A stretch of DNA of 64,000 nucleotides from Brachybacterium aquaticum (GTDB lineage Bacteria > Actinomycetota > Actinomycetes > Actinomycetales > Dermabacteraceae), in NCBI RefSeq assembly GCF_014204755.1, contig NZ_JACHLZ010000001.1, forward strand, positions 1,240,001-1,304,000. Reading direction: 5' to 3'. Shown one piece after another: positions 18,657-28,077 of this stretch (positions are counted from its first letter, which is position 1; each line of letters opens with the position of its first letter). The translations under genes were made by a program, and so were the position numbers. The notes under the pieces are model-generated. The model worked only from the letters and a program-made list of their open reading frames with translations, had not been told where the DNA came from and searched no databases.

Positions 18657-19813
18657 GCGCTGCGGCCCGGGACCTCTCGGTCTACATCCACGTCCCGTTC
18701 TGCGCGGTGCGCTGCGGGTACTGCGACTTCAACACGTACACCGCCACCGAGCTCGGCGGCGGCGGGTCCCAGCGCGAGTACCCCGCCAACGCCATGGCGG
18801 AGATGGACCTGACCCTCGCCGCGGACCGCGCCGCCGGGTACGAGTACGCTCAGGTCTCCACCGTCTTCTTCGGCGGCGGCACCCCCACGCTGCTGCCGGC
18901 CGACGACCTCGTCGCCATGCTCGACCACCTGCGCGCCCTGATCCCGCTCGCGCCCGACGCGGAGGTGACCAGCGAGGCGAACCCCGACTCCGTCACCCGC
19001 GCGTCGCTGTCGCGCATGGCCGACGGCGGCATCACCCGCGTCTCGATCGGCATGCAGTCCGCGGTCCCGTCGGTGCTGGCGACCCTGGACCGCACCCACG
19101 AACCCGAGCGCGTGCCGCAGGTGGTGCAGTGGGCGAAGGAGGCGGGCCTGGACGTCAGCCTCGACCTCATCTACGGCACCCCCGGCGAGACCCTCGCCGA
19201 CGTAGAGACCTCCGTGCGCGCCGCCCTCGCCTGCGGGGTCGACCACCTCTCCGCCTACTCGCTGATCATCGAGGGCAACACCGCCATGGCCCGCCAGCTG
19301 CGCCGCGGCGAGCTCGAGGCCCCCGACCCCGACGACATGGCCGACAAGTACGAGCTCATCGACGACCTCACCCGCGAAGCGGGCCTCTCCTGGTACGAGG
19401 TCTCCAACTTCGCCCGCACCGAGGAGCACCGCTCCCGCCACAACCTCGCCTACTGGCGCGGCGGCGACTGGTGGGGGATCGGCCCCGGCGCCCACCGCCA
19501 CCGCGACGGACTGCGCTCCTGGAACGTCAAGCATCCCAGCCGCTACGCCCGCATGCTCGCGGTCGGCGAGCTGCCCGTCGCCGACTCCGAGCAGGTCGCG
19601 GCCGAGGACCGGCTCGTGGAGCGGATCATGCTCGAGCTGCGCATCGCCGACGGGCTGGAGGTGTCGGTCGTGCCCGAGGAGAACCGGGAGATGCTCGCCG
19701 TGCACCGCGACCGCGGCCATCTTGACCCGGACGCCCTCGCGCGGGGACGGGCCGTGCTCACCCGCAGCGGCCGGCTCCTCGCCGACGCGGTCATCCGCGA
19801 CCTCGTGCCCTGA
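18653..19813 (+). CDS. hemW: HemW-like radical SAM protein
   Basis: A 386-residue radical SAM protein, related to coproporphyrinogen III oxidase and now viewed as a heme chaperone. The iron-sulfur motif CAVRCGYCDF begins near residue 15, followed by FFGGGTPTLL, SEANPDSV, SIGMQS and DLIYGTPGET, all hallmarks of the family. GTG 18653 overlaps the MOSC stop. Order lepA then hemW is common in Gram-positive bacteria. The stop region is tandemly repeated. Confidence 0.92.
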   Translation: MSAAARDLSVYIHVPFCAVRCGYCDFNTYTATELGGGGSQREYPANAMAEMDLTLAADRAAGYEYAQVSTVFFGGGTPTLLPADDLVAMLDHLRALIPLAPDAEVTSEANPDSVTRASLSRMADGGITRVSIGMQSAVPSVLATLDRTHEPERVPQVVQWAKEAGLDVSLDLIYGTPGETLADVETSVRAALACGVDHLSAYSLIIEGNTAMARQLRRGELEAPDPDDMADKYELIDDLTREAGLSWYEVSNFARTEEHRSRHNLAYWRGGDWWGIGPGAHRHRDGLRSWNVKHPSRYARMLAVGELPVADSEQVAAEDRLVERIMLELRIADGLEVSVVPEENREMLAVHRDRGHLDPDALARGRAVLTRSGRLLADAVIRDLVP

Positions 19814-19858
19814 GCGCAGGCCCTGCGCGCACTGGCCCTGCGAGCACTGGCCCTGAGG
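19807..19858 (+). repeat. Degenerate tandem repeat across the hemW stop
   Basis: Units beginning GCCCTG at 19807, 19820, 19835 and 19850 (two of them 15 bp with one mismatch, GCCCTGCGCGCACTG type) run through and past the TGA at 19811-19813. Confidence 0.65.
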
Positions 19859-19883
19859 CCGGACCCGGAGCACACTGAGGACC

Positions 19884-20267
19884 ATGACTCCTGCCTCGGC
19901 TCGGCCCACCTCGATCGACGAGTACCTCGACGGCCTCGAGGACCCGGCCCGCACCCTCATCGCCCGGCTGCGGGCACTCGTGCAGGAGGCGCTGCCCGCG
20001 GCGACCGAGGCCGTGAAGTGGGGCAGCCCCGCGCACCTGCACCCCTCCGGCACGATCCTGCTCGTGTACAGCGCTCACAAGGACCACGCGAACTTCGTTG
20101 TCACCCCCAGCACCCGTGAGGCCTTCGACCGGGAGCTGGAGGGGTTCGCCACCGGCAAGGGACGCGTCGCCCTGCCCTACGGCCAGGAGATCCCGGAGGA
20201 CCTGCTGCGCAGGATGATCGCCTATCGCCTCCGCGAGCACGCGGAGCAGGGCGTGGGCTGGATGTGA
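19884..20267 (+). CDS. DUF1801/YdhG-like protein
   Basis: A 127-residue protein of the DUF1801 family, small alpha/beta proteins of unknown function related to the iron-chaperone frataxin-like YdhG group. Typical features are IDEYLDGLEDPARTLIARLR, the motif EAVKWGSPAH and IPEDLLRRMIAYR. It is a single gene before a strong hairpin. No function is assigned. Confidence 0.75.
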   Translation: MTPASARPTSIDEYLDGLEDPARTLIARLRALVQEALPAATEAVKWGSPAHLHPSGTILLVYSAHKDHANFVVTPSTREAFDRELEGFATGKGRVALPYGQEIPEDLLRRMIAYRLREHAEQGVGWM

Positions 20268-20298
20268 GGCCCCGGTGGGATCAGGCCCGATGACGGAA

Positions 20299-20333
20299 GG
20301 AGCCCCCGCGACCTCGAGGATCGCGGGGGCTCC
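20299..20333. terminator. Hairpin terminator between DUF1801 and DUF4870 genes
   Basis: A perfect 13-bp inverted repeat (GGAGCCCCCGCGA and complement) around a 9-nt loop sits between two convergent genes and can serve both. Confidence 0.8.
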
Positions 20334-20363
20334 GGTGCGTCGTGCGATCACGTCACGGCGTGA

Positions 20364-21263
20364 TCACTTCACGAAGCGGATGTTCAGCGGGTAGTTCCAG
20401 TACTCGCCCTTGTTGGACTTCACCGCTCCGATGATGGCGAAGATGACGTGCAGCACGGCCGGCAGCCACACCAGCGGGAACGCGATCGAACCGATGCCGA
20501 AGGTGACCACCGCGAAGATCGTGATCGCGATGGAGAGCACCACCTCCGCGATCACCGTGGCGATCGCCGCGTTCAACGTCTCGGCCGCGTTGTAGCGGAC
20601 GAAGCGGTCACGGTCCTTGTACATCAGGAAGATCACCAGCGGACCGACCCAGCCGAGGAAGCCGGCACCCACCACGTAGCCGAGCACCGCGGAGAGGTGG
20701 GAGAACATCGACCACATCTTCGAGTCCGAGGCGGAGACGGGCTGGCCGGTGATCGGACCCTCGTACAGTCCCTTGAAGCCCTGGGGGAGCGGCGAGGCAT
20801 CAAGGTGCGGAGCGCCCTGGGGAGCGCCGTTCCCGTCGGCCTGCTGCGCGTACTGCTGCTGGCCCGCGTACTGCTGACCGGAGAACTGCTGACCCTGGGG
20901 CTGCTGGCCGAAGGACGGATCCTGGCGCGGATCGTACTGACGCTCGGTGTGCGCCGCGAAGGGAGCGGCGCCGGCGGCGTAGGAATCGTGCGAGGCGGCG
21001 CTCGGAGCCGACGCACCGCTCGCGCCGTAGGGCGAACCCTGGGCGTAGTGCGAAGGCTGCGCCGGAGCGCTCTGCGCGTACGGGTCCGCCTGGGCGAACG
21101 GGTCGTGGGGGTGGAGCGCGGGGTCCGAGGTGGGCGATCCCTCCTCCGCCGGCTGTGAAGCGGCGGGGCCGCCCGTGCCGGGCTGGTCGATGTCGAGGGG
21201 GTCCGAGGCGGGGGTGCCGGGCTCGGAGCCGTACGGATCGTGCGGGTGCGGAGTCTGGCTCAT
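20364..21263 (-). CDS. DUF4870 membrane protein with Gln/Pro-rich N-terminus
   Basis: A 299-residue protein. The first 175 residues are low-complexity, rich in Ala, Pro, Gln, Ser and Tyr (QQFSGQQYAGQQQYAQQ). The C-terminal 115 residues form a DUF4870 domain: SKMWSMFSHLSAVLGY, then about three membrane helices, with YNAAETLNAAIA between them. Members are small membrane proteins of unknown function, often with disordered N-termini in actinobacteria. Confidence 0.82.
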   Translation of the reverse strand: MSQTPHPHDPYGSEPGTPASDPLDIDQPGTGGPAASQPAEEGSPTSDPALHPHDPFAQADPYAQSAPAQPSHYAQGSPYGASGASAPSAASHDSYAAGAAPFAAHTERQYDPRQDPSFGQQPQGQQFSGQQYAGQQQYAQQADGNGAPQGAPHLDASPLPQGFKGLYEGPITGQPVSASDSKMWSMFSHLSAVLGYVVGAGFLGWVGPLVIFLMYKDRDRFVRYNAAETLNAAIATVIAEVVLSIAITIFAVVTFGIGSIAFPLVWLPAVLHVIFAIIGAVKSNKGEYWNYPLNIRFVK

Positions 21264-21386
21264 GATTCCTTCTTCGTCTCGGGCCGGCGCCGGGCCGACC
21301 TGCTGGGTGATGACCTCACCCTAACGAGGGTCGTGCGGGCCGCTCATCGTGGAGGTCCGCCGCATACGCCGGGGGATATCCCCCAT

Positions 21387-22283
21387 TCAGTCCCCGTCGA
21401 CCGTCACGAAATCGATGAGCTCCTCGATCCGCCCGGACAGGGTCGGCTCGACGTCCGCGTAGGAGCGGACCGTGGAGAGGATCCGCTTCCAGCCCAGGCC
21501 GATGTCCGCCTTGTCCTCGTGGGGCCAGCCGAGCGCGGCGAGCGTGCCCACCTTGATGTCGGTGCCGCGGGGGATGTGCGGCCACTGGGCAAGACCCACC
21601 CGGGCGGGCTTCACCGCCTGCCACACGTCGACATAGGGGTGGCCGAGCACGGTGACATTGCCGCGCGCGCCCGGCAGCGCCATCACCTCGGCGGCGATGC
21701 GGGACTCCTTGGAGCCCTTCACGAGATGGTCCACGAGGATGCCGAGGCGCCGACCGGGGGAGGGGCCGAACTCGGCGACGCGCTCGACCAGGTTGTCCGC
21801 GCCCTCGAGCTGCTCGACGACGATGCCCTCGATGCGCAGGTCGTGGCCCCACACCTTCTGCACGAGCTCGGCGTCGTGGGTGCCCTCCACCCAGATCCGC
21901 GAGGCGCGGGCGGTGCGGGCCTTCGCCCCCTCGACGTACACCGATCCCGAGGCCGAGCGCTTGCGCACGGGCGCGGCGGAGCGGGCCACGGGTCGGGTGA
22001 GCACGACGGGCTTCCCGTCGATCATGAACCCGGGGCCGAGCGGGAAGGTGCGGCGCCTGCCGCGGCCGTCCTCGAGCTCGACGATCAGCTCGCCGGCGGT
22101 CTTCTCGACCCGGGTGATCGCGCCGGTGAACCCGGTCGAGGCCTCCTCGACCACGAGATCGCGAGCGGCGGGCACCTCCCTCGCCACGGGGCGGCGGCGG
22201 TGGTGCGCGGGCGGGCCGGAGGACAGCACGTCGGCGCCGTACCGGTCGGGGAATCGAGCGGAGGGGGAAGACACGGCGGACAC
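21387..22283 (-). CDS. DUF3097 protein
   Basis: An approximately 298-residue actinobacterial protein of the DUF3097 family, function unknown. Conserved stretches include IWVEGTHDAELVQKVWG, LVDHLVKGSKESRI and TDIKVGTLAALGWP, the first resembling part of a TOPRIM-like nucleic-acid-associated fold. The start is uncertain: GTG 22283 and GTG 22274 are both in frame and neither has a good ribosome binding site. It is transcribed divergently from hrcA. Confidence 0.8.
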   Translation of the reverse strand: MSAVSSPSARFPDRYGADVLSSGPPAHHRRRPVAREVPAARDLVVEEASTGFTGAITRVEKTAGELIVELEDGRGRRRTFPLGPGFMIDGKPVVLTRPVARSAAPVRKRSASGSVYVEGAKARTARASRIWVEGTHDAELVQKVWGHDLRIEGIVVEQLEGADNLVERVAEFGPSPGRRLGILVDHLVKGSKESRIAAEVMALPGARGNVTVLGHPYVDVWQAVKPARVGLAQWPHIPRGTDIKVGTLAALGWPHEDKADIGLGWKRILSTVRSYADVEPTLSGRIEELIDFVTVDGD

Positions 22284-22330
22284 TGTATCCCCGTGGCGAA
22301 CGCCTCCCCGCGCAGCGCGCCGGGGACGCG

Positions 22331-22362
22331 TAGGATTGGCACTTGGCACCGGAGAGTGCCAG
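22331..22362 (+). promoter_or_regulatory. CIRCE operator overlapping the hrcA promoter
   Basis: TTGGCACTT at 22336-22344, a 9-nt spacer and GAGTGCCAG at 22354-22362 match the CIRCE layout bound by HrcA. A -10 box TAGGAT (22331-22336) runs into the left arm, so HrcA binding would block its own promoter. Confidence 0.85.
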
Positions 22363-22448
22363 ATTGGGTCAGCAGGACGACCGAACCAGCAGGACGACGG
22401 AAGCGACAGGACATGCCGCGGCAGGACGAGAGGCAGGAGGACCGCCCC

Positions 22449-23450
22449 ATGGACGCCCGCAAGCTCCAGATCCTCGGCGCCATCGTCGAGGACTACGTCT
22501 CCACCCGCGAGCCCGTCGGCTCCAAGTCGCTCCTCGAGCGGCACGAGCTCGGCGTCTCCGCCGCGACCGTCCGCAACGACATGTCGATCCTCGAGGAGGA
22601 GGGGCTGATCCACCAGCCCCACACCTCCGCAGGACGCGTCCCCACCGACAAGGGCTACCGCGCCTTCGTCGACCACGTCGCGACCGTCAAGCCGCTGTCG
22701 GCCCCCGAGCGCCGGGCGATCCGCTCGCTGCTCGAGGACGCCGGCGATGTCGAGGAGCTGCTGGCCCGGACCGTGCGCCTGCTCGCCCAGCTCACCCAGC
22801 AGGTCGCGATGGTCCAGTACCCGGCCCGCCGCCAGGCCCGCATCCGCCACGTCGAGCTGGTCAAGGTCGCCGACTCCCTGCTCCTGGTCGTCCTGATCAC
22901 CGAGTCCGGCCGCGTGGACCAGCGCACCGTGCCCGTGATCTCCGGCAAGCCCGCCGAGTACTACGTGAGCCTTCGCGACCAGCTCAACCGCGTCGTCTCC
23001 GGCCGCGAGGTCACCGACCTCGTCGCGCCGCTGGCGGAGTACCTCGAGGCCCTGCCGCAGCCGGAGCGGCCCGCCGCCGCCGAGGTGGCCGACGCGCTCG
23101 CGGCCCTCGCCGCGACCCGCGCCGAGGACCGCATCATGATGGCGGGCACGGCGAACATCGCCCGCTCCGCCGAGGACTTCGCCCGCGACGTCGAGCCGCT
23201 GCTGGACGTGCTCGAGGAGCAGCTGGTGCTGCTGCGCCTGTTCACCGAGATGCACGTCTCCCCCGGGGACGTGCAGGTGCGCATCGGCTCCGAGCTGCAC
23301 GACCAGGCCCTGCACCAGGCCGCGCTCGTCGGCGCCGGCTACGGCGCGGGCTCGCACCTGGCGATCCTCGGCCCCAGCCGCATGGACTACGCCGCCGGCA
23401 TCTCGACGGTGCAGGCCATCGCCCGCTACGTCTCCCGCTTCCTCGAATGA
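22449..23450 (+). CDS. hrcA: Heat-inducible transcription repressor HrcA
   Basis: A 333-residue repressor of class I heat-shock genes. The winged-helix N-terminus is clear (LLERHELGVSAATVRNDMS, LEEEGLIHQPHTSAGRVPTD), followed by the GAF-like effector region. ATG 22449 is chosen because AGGAGG lies 8 nt upstream; an earlier in-frame ATG at 22413 has no such site. The CIRCE element in its promoter shows autoregulation, and dnaJ lies 70 bp downstream. Confidence 0.95.
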   Translation: MDARKLQILGAIVEDYVSTREPVGSKSLLERHELGVSAATVRNDMSILEEEGLIHQPHTSAGRVPTDKGYRAFVDHVATVKPLSAPERRAIRSLLEDAGDVEELLARTVRLLAQLTQQVAMVQYPARRQARIRHVELVKVADSLLLVVLITESGRVDQRTVPVISGKPAEYYVSLRDQLNRVVSGREVTDLVAPLAEYLEALPQPERPAAAEVADALAALAATRAEDRIMMAGTANIARSAEDFARDVEPLLDVLEEQLVLLRLFTEMHVSPGDVQVRIGSELHDQALHQAALVGAGYGAGSHLAILGPSRMDYAAGISTVQAIARYVSRFLE

Positions 23451-23520
23451 CCGCCCCGGCGGGCCCCGCGCCCGCCGCCCGCGGCCACCGACCCCCGACT
23501 CCCCCTAAGGACCCACGCCT

Positions 23521-24645
23521 GTGAACGAGGACTACTACGAGCTGCTCGGCGTCTCCCGCGACGCCTCGACCGAGGAGATCAAGAAGGCGTACCGCAAGCT
23601 CGCCCGCACCCTCCACCCGGACGTCAACCCCGACCCCGACGCGGCCGAGAGGTTCAAGAAGGTCTCCCAGGCGTACGAGACCCTGTCCCACGAGGACAAG
23701 CGCCGCCAGTACGACATGGGCGGCGGCCCGGGCATGGGCGACTTCCCCCGCGGCGGCGCCGGCTTCGACTTCAACGACATCTTCGACATGTTCGCCGGGG
23801 CCTCCGGCATGCGCGGCCGCAACCAGGGCCCCGTGCCCCGCCAGCGCCGCGGCGGCGACGTGCTGCGCCGCGTGAAGATCGAGCTGCGCGACGTCGTCTT
23901 CGGCACCGAGCAGCAGGTCGCCTTCCGCACCGCCGTGCTGTGCGAGCGCTGCTCCGGCTCCTGCTGCGAGCCCGGCACCAGCCCCACCCGCTGCACCGCC
24001 TGCAACGGCTCCGGCCACGTCCAGCGCGTCCAGCAGTCGCTGCTCGGCCAGATGGTGACCATGGCGCCCTGCCCCACCTGCGAGGGCCACGGCGACGTCA
24101 TCGACAAGCCCTGCACCGGCTGCTCCGGCCACGGCCGCACCGCCACCGAGCGCACCGTCACCGTGCGCATCCCCTCCGGTGTCGAGAACGGCACCCGCAT
24201 CCAGCTGCGCGGCGAGGGCGAGACCGGCGAGGCCGGCGGCCCCTCCGGCGACCTGTACGTCGAGCTCTCCGTCAAGAGCCACGAGATGTTCGAGCGCGAC
24301 GGCGACGACCTCGTCACCACCGTCGCCGTGCCCATGACCACCGCCGCGCTCGGCGCGACCGTGCCCCTGGAGACCTTCGACGGCGTGCAGGAGCTGGACA
24401 TCCGCCCCGGCTCCCAGCCCGGCGAGGAGGTCACGCTCAAGGGCCTCGGCGTCACCCCGCTGCGCCGCGAGCGCCGCGGCGACATCCGCGTGGTGCTCGA
24501 CGTGGACGTGCCCACCTCCCTCACCGAGCAGGAGCGCGAGCTGCTGGAGCAGTTCGCCGCCCTGCGCGGGGACGAGGCGGAGCGCCGCAAGGGCCATCAG
24601 GGCGGACCGTTCGCGAAGCTGCGCGAGCGCCTCCAGAACCTCTGA
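23521..24645 (+). CDS. dnaJ: Chaperone DnaJ, type I
   Basis: A 374-residue co-chaperone that stimulates DnaK. The J-domain begins at once ([12 protein letters not shown]) with the HPD motif in TLHPDVNPD, a short Gly/Phe region follows, and then four zinc-binding repeats ([32 protein letters not shown]). The first repeat ends in Cys in place of the usual Gly. Its place after hrcA fits the second actinobacterial DnaJ (DnaJ2). GTG 23521 is the start. Confidence 0.95.
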   Translation: MNEDYYELLGVSRDASTEEIKKAYRKLARTLHPDVNPDPDAAERFKKVSQAYETLSHEDKRRQYDMGGGPGMGDFPRGGAGFDFNDIFDMFAGASGMRGRNQGPVPRQRRGGDVLRRVKIELRDVVFGTEQQVAFRTAVLCERCSGSCCEPGTSPTRCTACNGSGHVQRVQQSLLGQMVTMAPCPTCEGHGDVIDKPCTGCSGHGRTATERTVTVRIPSGVENGTRIQLRGEGETGEAGGPSGDLYVELSVKSHEMFERDGDDLVTTVAVPMTTAALGATVPLETFDGVQELDIRPGSQPGEEVTLKGLGVTPLRRERRGDIRVVLDVDVPTSLTEQERELLEQFAALRGDEAERRKGHQGGPFAKLRERLQNL

Positions 24646-24676
24646 GCCCCGCACCGACCACACGCAGGAGCGCTCC

Positions 24677-25465
24677 GTGCCCACCACCCCACCCGGCTTC
24701 CTGATCCTCGACGACGCCCTCGCCGCCGCCCGTGAGGGCGACGCGCTGGTGCTGGACGGCGAGGAGGGCCGCCACGCGGCCAAGGTGGCCCGGATCGGGG
24801 TGGGGGAGCAGGTGCTGCTCACCGACCACCCCGGGAGGCAGGTCCTCGCCGAGGTGACCGCCGCCCGCAAGGAGGCGCTGCAGCTGCGCCTGCTCGCGGA
24901 CCCGTCGGCCGCCGTGCAGCGCCTGCCGCGCCTCACCCTCGTCCAGGCCCTCGCCACCGGCGGCCGCGATGAGCAGGCCGTGGAGTCCGCGACCGAGCTC
25001 GGCGCGGACCGGGTGGTGCCCTGGATCGCCAAGCGCTCCGTGTCTGTGTGGCGCGGGGACAAGCTCGCCAAGGGCCGCGCGAAGTGGGAGGCGACCGTGC
25101 GCGCCGCCGTCAAGCAGTGCCGCCGCCCCGGCATCCCGGAGGTGAGCGCCGCCGTCACAACGCCCGCGCTCGTCGAGGACCTGCGCGCCCGCGCCGCGGA
25201 CGGTGCCCTGGTGCTCGTCCTGCACGAGCAGGAGTCGGTGGGGCTGATGAGCCTCGCCCCCGAGCTGCGCTCTGCGAGCGAGTCCGGCATCGAGGAGATC
25301 GTGCTCGTCGTCGGCCCCGAGGGCGGGATCGACCCCGCCGAGCTCGACACGATGCGCGAGGCCGGTGCGCGCTCCGTCCTGCTCGGCCCCGAGGTGCTGC
25401 GCTCCTCGACCGCCGGCCCCGCCGCGATCGCAGTGCTCAGCGCGCTGATCGGGCGCTGGGGCTGA
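24677..25465 (+). CDS. rsmE: 16S rRNA (uracil1498-N3)-methyltransferase
   Basis: A 262-residue SPOUT-class methyltransferase of the RsmE family that modifies U1498 of 16S rRNA using SAM. Visible features are the N-terminal PUA-like part (LDGEEGRHAAKVARIGVGE), the conserved QALATGGRDEQAVESATELG and the knot sequence VVGPEGGIDPAELD. A slightly diverged ending LGPEVLRSSTAGPAAIAVL is standard. GTG 24677 follows GCAGGAG. It completes the hrcA-dnaJ-rsmE cluster. Confidence 0.92.
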   Translation: MPTTPPGFLILDDALAAAREGDALVLDGEEGRHAAKVARIGVGEQVLLTDHPGRQVLAEVTAARKEALQLRLLADPSAAVQRLPRLTLVQALATGGRDEQAVESATELGADRVVPWIAKRSVSVWRGDKLAKGRAKWEATVRAAVKQCRRPGIPEVSAAVTTPALVEDLRARAADGALVLVLHEQESVGLMSLAPELRSASESGIEEIVLVVGPEGGIDPAELDTMREAGARSVLLGPEVLRSSTAGPAAIAVLSALIGRWG

Positions 25466-25502
25466 CGGTCAGGGGCGGAGAGGCCCCCGCCGCCTGAACG
25501 CC

Positions 25503-25539
25503 GAAGGCCCCCGCCGACGTGATGTCGGCGGGGGCCTTC
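25503..25539. terminator. Hairpin terminator after rsmE
   Basis: A perfect 16-bp inverted repeat (GAAGGCCCCCGCCGAC and complement, loop GTGAT) lies between the convergent rsmE and FMN reductase genes. Confidence 0.85.
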
Positions 25540-25554
25540 TCAGGACTCGGGGAG

Positions 25555-26097
25555 TCAGGCGATCTCGGCGGGGACCTTGGTGGTCGCGGCCTGGAGCTGC
25601 TCGCGCAGCGTGGAGGTCTTGCCCTCGGCGATGAAGAGCTCGCCCTCGACGGAGAGGTCCTCGCGGAAGCCGAGGCCCACGATGCCGATGACGTCGGCGC
25701 CCACGCGGCCCATCAGGGTCTCCAGCAGCGGCAGGACCTCGCCCGCGTCGCCCCAGCCGTAGCCGACGAGCACGACCGGCAGGTCGACCCACTCGGTGTA
25801 CAGCCAGTCGATCGCGGTCTTCAGCGAACCCGGGTAGGAGCCGTTGTACTGGGGGGTGAGGATGACCAGCGCGTCCAGGGCGGCGATGCGCTCGGCCCAG
25901 GAGATGCCGTGCGCGGTCTCCTTGGGCAGGCCCTGCTTGGGGCTGGTGGTCTCGTCGAAGTCGGGGAGGGCCACCTCGCGGAGGTCGATGAGGTCCACAT
26001 CGGCGCCGGCGGGCACGTTGTCGCGGACCCACTGGGCGACGTTGTCGCCCACACGGTTCGGGCGGGCGGAGGAGATCAGGATTCCGAGAGTAGTCAT
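25555..26097 (-). CDS. NAD(P)H-dependent FMN reductase family protein
   Basis: A 180-residue flavodoxin-like oxidoreductase. LGILISSARPNRVGDNVAQW forms the phosphate-binding start, and TPQYNGSYPGSLKTAIDWLY is the family signature for FMN contact. Members reduce flavins, quinones or azo dyes with NAD(P)H; the substrate here is unknown. It is a single gene bounded by the shared terminator. Confidence 0.88.
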   Translation of the reverse strand: MTTLGILISSARPNRVGDNVAQWVRDNVPAGADVDLIDLREVALPDFDETTSPKQGLPKETAHGISWAERIAALDALVILTPQYNGSYPGSLKTAIDWLYTEWVDLPVVLVGYGWGDAGEVLPLLETLMGRVGADVIGIVGLGFREDLSVEGELFIAEGKTSTLREQLQAATTKVPAEIA

Positions 26098-26181
26098 AGT
26101 GACCAGAACTTCTCACAGTCCCGGTCTGTTCCGCATGCCGACGTGGCCTGTATCGCTTCTGCGACGCACGGGGGCCTCCCG

Positions 26182-26187
26182 TAGACT
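26182..26187 (+). promoter_or_regulatory. -10 box of a leaderless HIT-phoH operon
   Basis: TAGACT is followed by exactly 7 nt (CCCCGAC) and ATG 26195, with no ribosome binding site. Confidence 0.6.
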
Positions 26188-26194
26188 CCCCGAC

Positions 26195-26553
26195 ATGGGC
26201 AACAGCGTCACCGAGCACCGGGATCCCGACTGCGTCTTCTGCAAGATCGTCGCCGGGGAGATCCCCTCCGAACGGGTCCATGAGGACGAGCAGGTCATCG
26301 CGTTCAAGGACCTCAGCCCCAAGGCGCCCGTGCACGTGCTGGTCGTCCCGCGCGAGCACCGCCGCGACGTGCGCGAGCTCGCCGGTGACCCCGCGCTGCT
26401 CGCCCACACCGCCGAGGTCGCCTCGAAGGTCGCCTCCGAGCAGGCCGACGGCGACTTCCGCCTGATCTTCAACACCGGCGCCAACGCCGGTCAGACCGTG
26501 TTCCACGTGCACGCGCACGTCCTGGCGGGCGGGACGCTCGCAGAAGGAGAGAT

Positions 26554-26557
<4 letters not shown>
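26195..26557 (+). CDS. HIT family nucleotide-binding protein
   Basis: A 120-residue histidine-triad hydrolase of the HINT branch, which cleaves nucleotide phosphoramidates. CVFCKIVAGEIPSERV is the typical N-terminus and HVHAHVLAGG carries the histidine triad. It is the first gene of a tightly packed operon; its stop overlaps the phoH GTG by 4 bp. Confidence 0.93.
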
Positions 26558-27600
<1,043 letters not shown>

Positions 27601-27604
27601 GCCC

Positions 27605-28066
27605 ATGACCATCGAGATCCGCAACGAGACCACCGCCGTCGTCGACGAGCGCGAATTCGTCGACCTCGCCCGCTTCGTCTTCGAGGCGATGCACCTGCAT
27701 CCCGCCACGGAGATGTCCATCCTCTTCGTCGACGAGGAGGCGATGGAGAAGCTGCACGTGCAGTGGCTGGACCTGCCCGGCCCCACCGACGTGATGAGCT
27801 TCCCCATGGACGAGCTCACCCCCGGCACCCCCGAGCACCCCGCCCCCGAGGGGCTGCTGGGCGACGTGGTGCTCTGCCCGAGCGTCGCGGCGAAGCAGGC
27901 CGCCGAGTCCGGTCACAGCGCCGTCGAGGAGATGCTGCTGCTCACCGTGCACTCCATCCTCCACCTGCTGGGCTACGACCACATGGAGGAGGACGAGCGC
28001 ACGGAGATGTTCGACCTCCAGCGCAAGCTCCTGCTCACCTTCCTCGCCTCCCGACCGACGCACTGA
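27605..28066 (+). CDS. ybeY: Endoribonuclease YbeY
   Basis: A 153-residue zinc-dependent RNase needed for 16S rRNA 3'-end maturation and ribosome quality control. The metal-binding signature HSILHLLGYDH is near the C-terminus and GPTDVMSFPMDE is typical. ATG 27605 lies 4 bp after phoH, consistent with coupling. Confidence 0.95.
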   Translation: MTIEIRNETTAVVDEREFVDLARFVFEAMHLHPATEMSILFVDEEAMEKLHVQWLDLPGPTDVMSFPMDELTPGTPEHPAPEGLLGDVVLCPSVAAKQAAESGHSAVEEMLLLTVHSILHLLGYDHMEEDERTEMFDLQRKLLLTFLASRPTH

Positions 28067-28077
28067 CCCCTCCTCCC

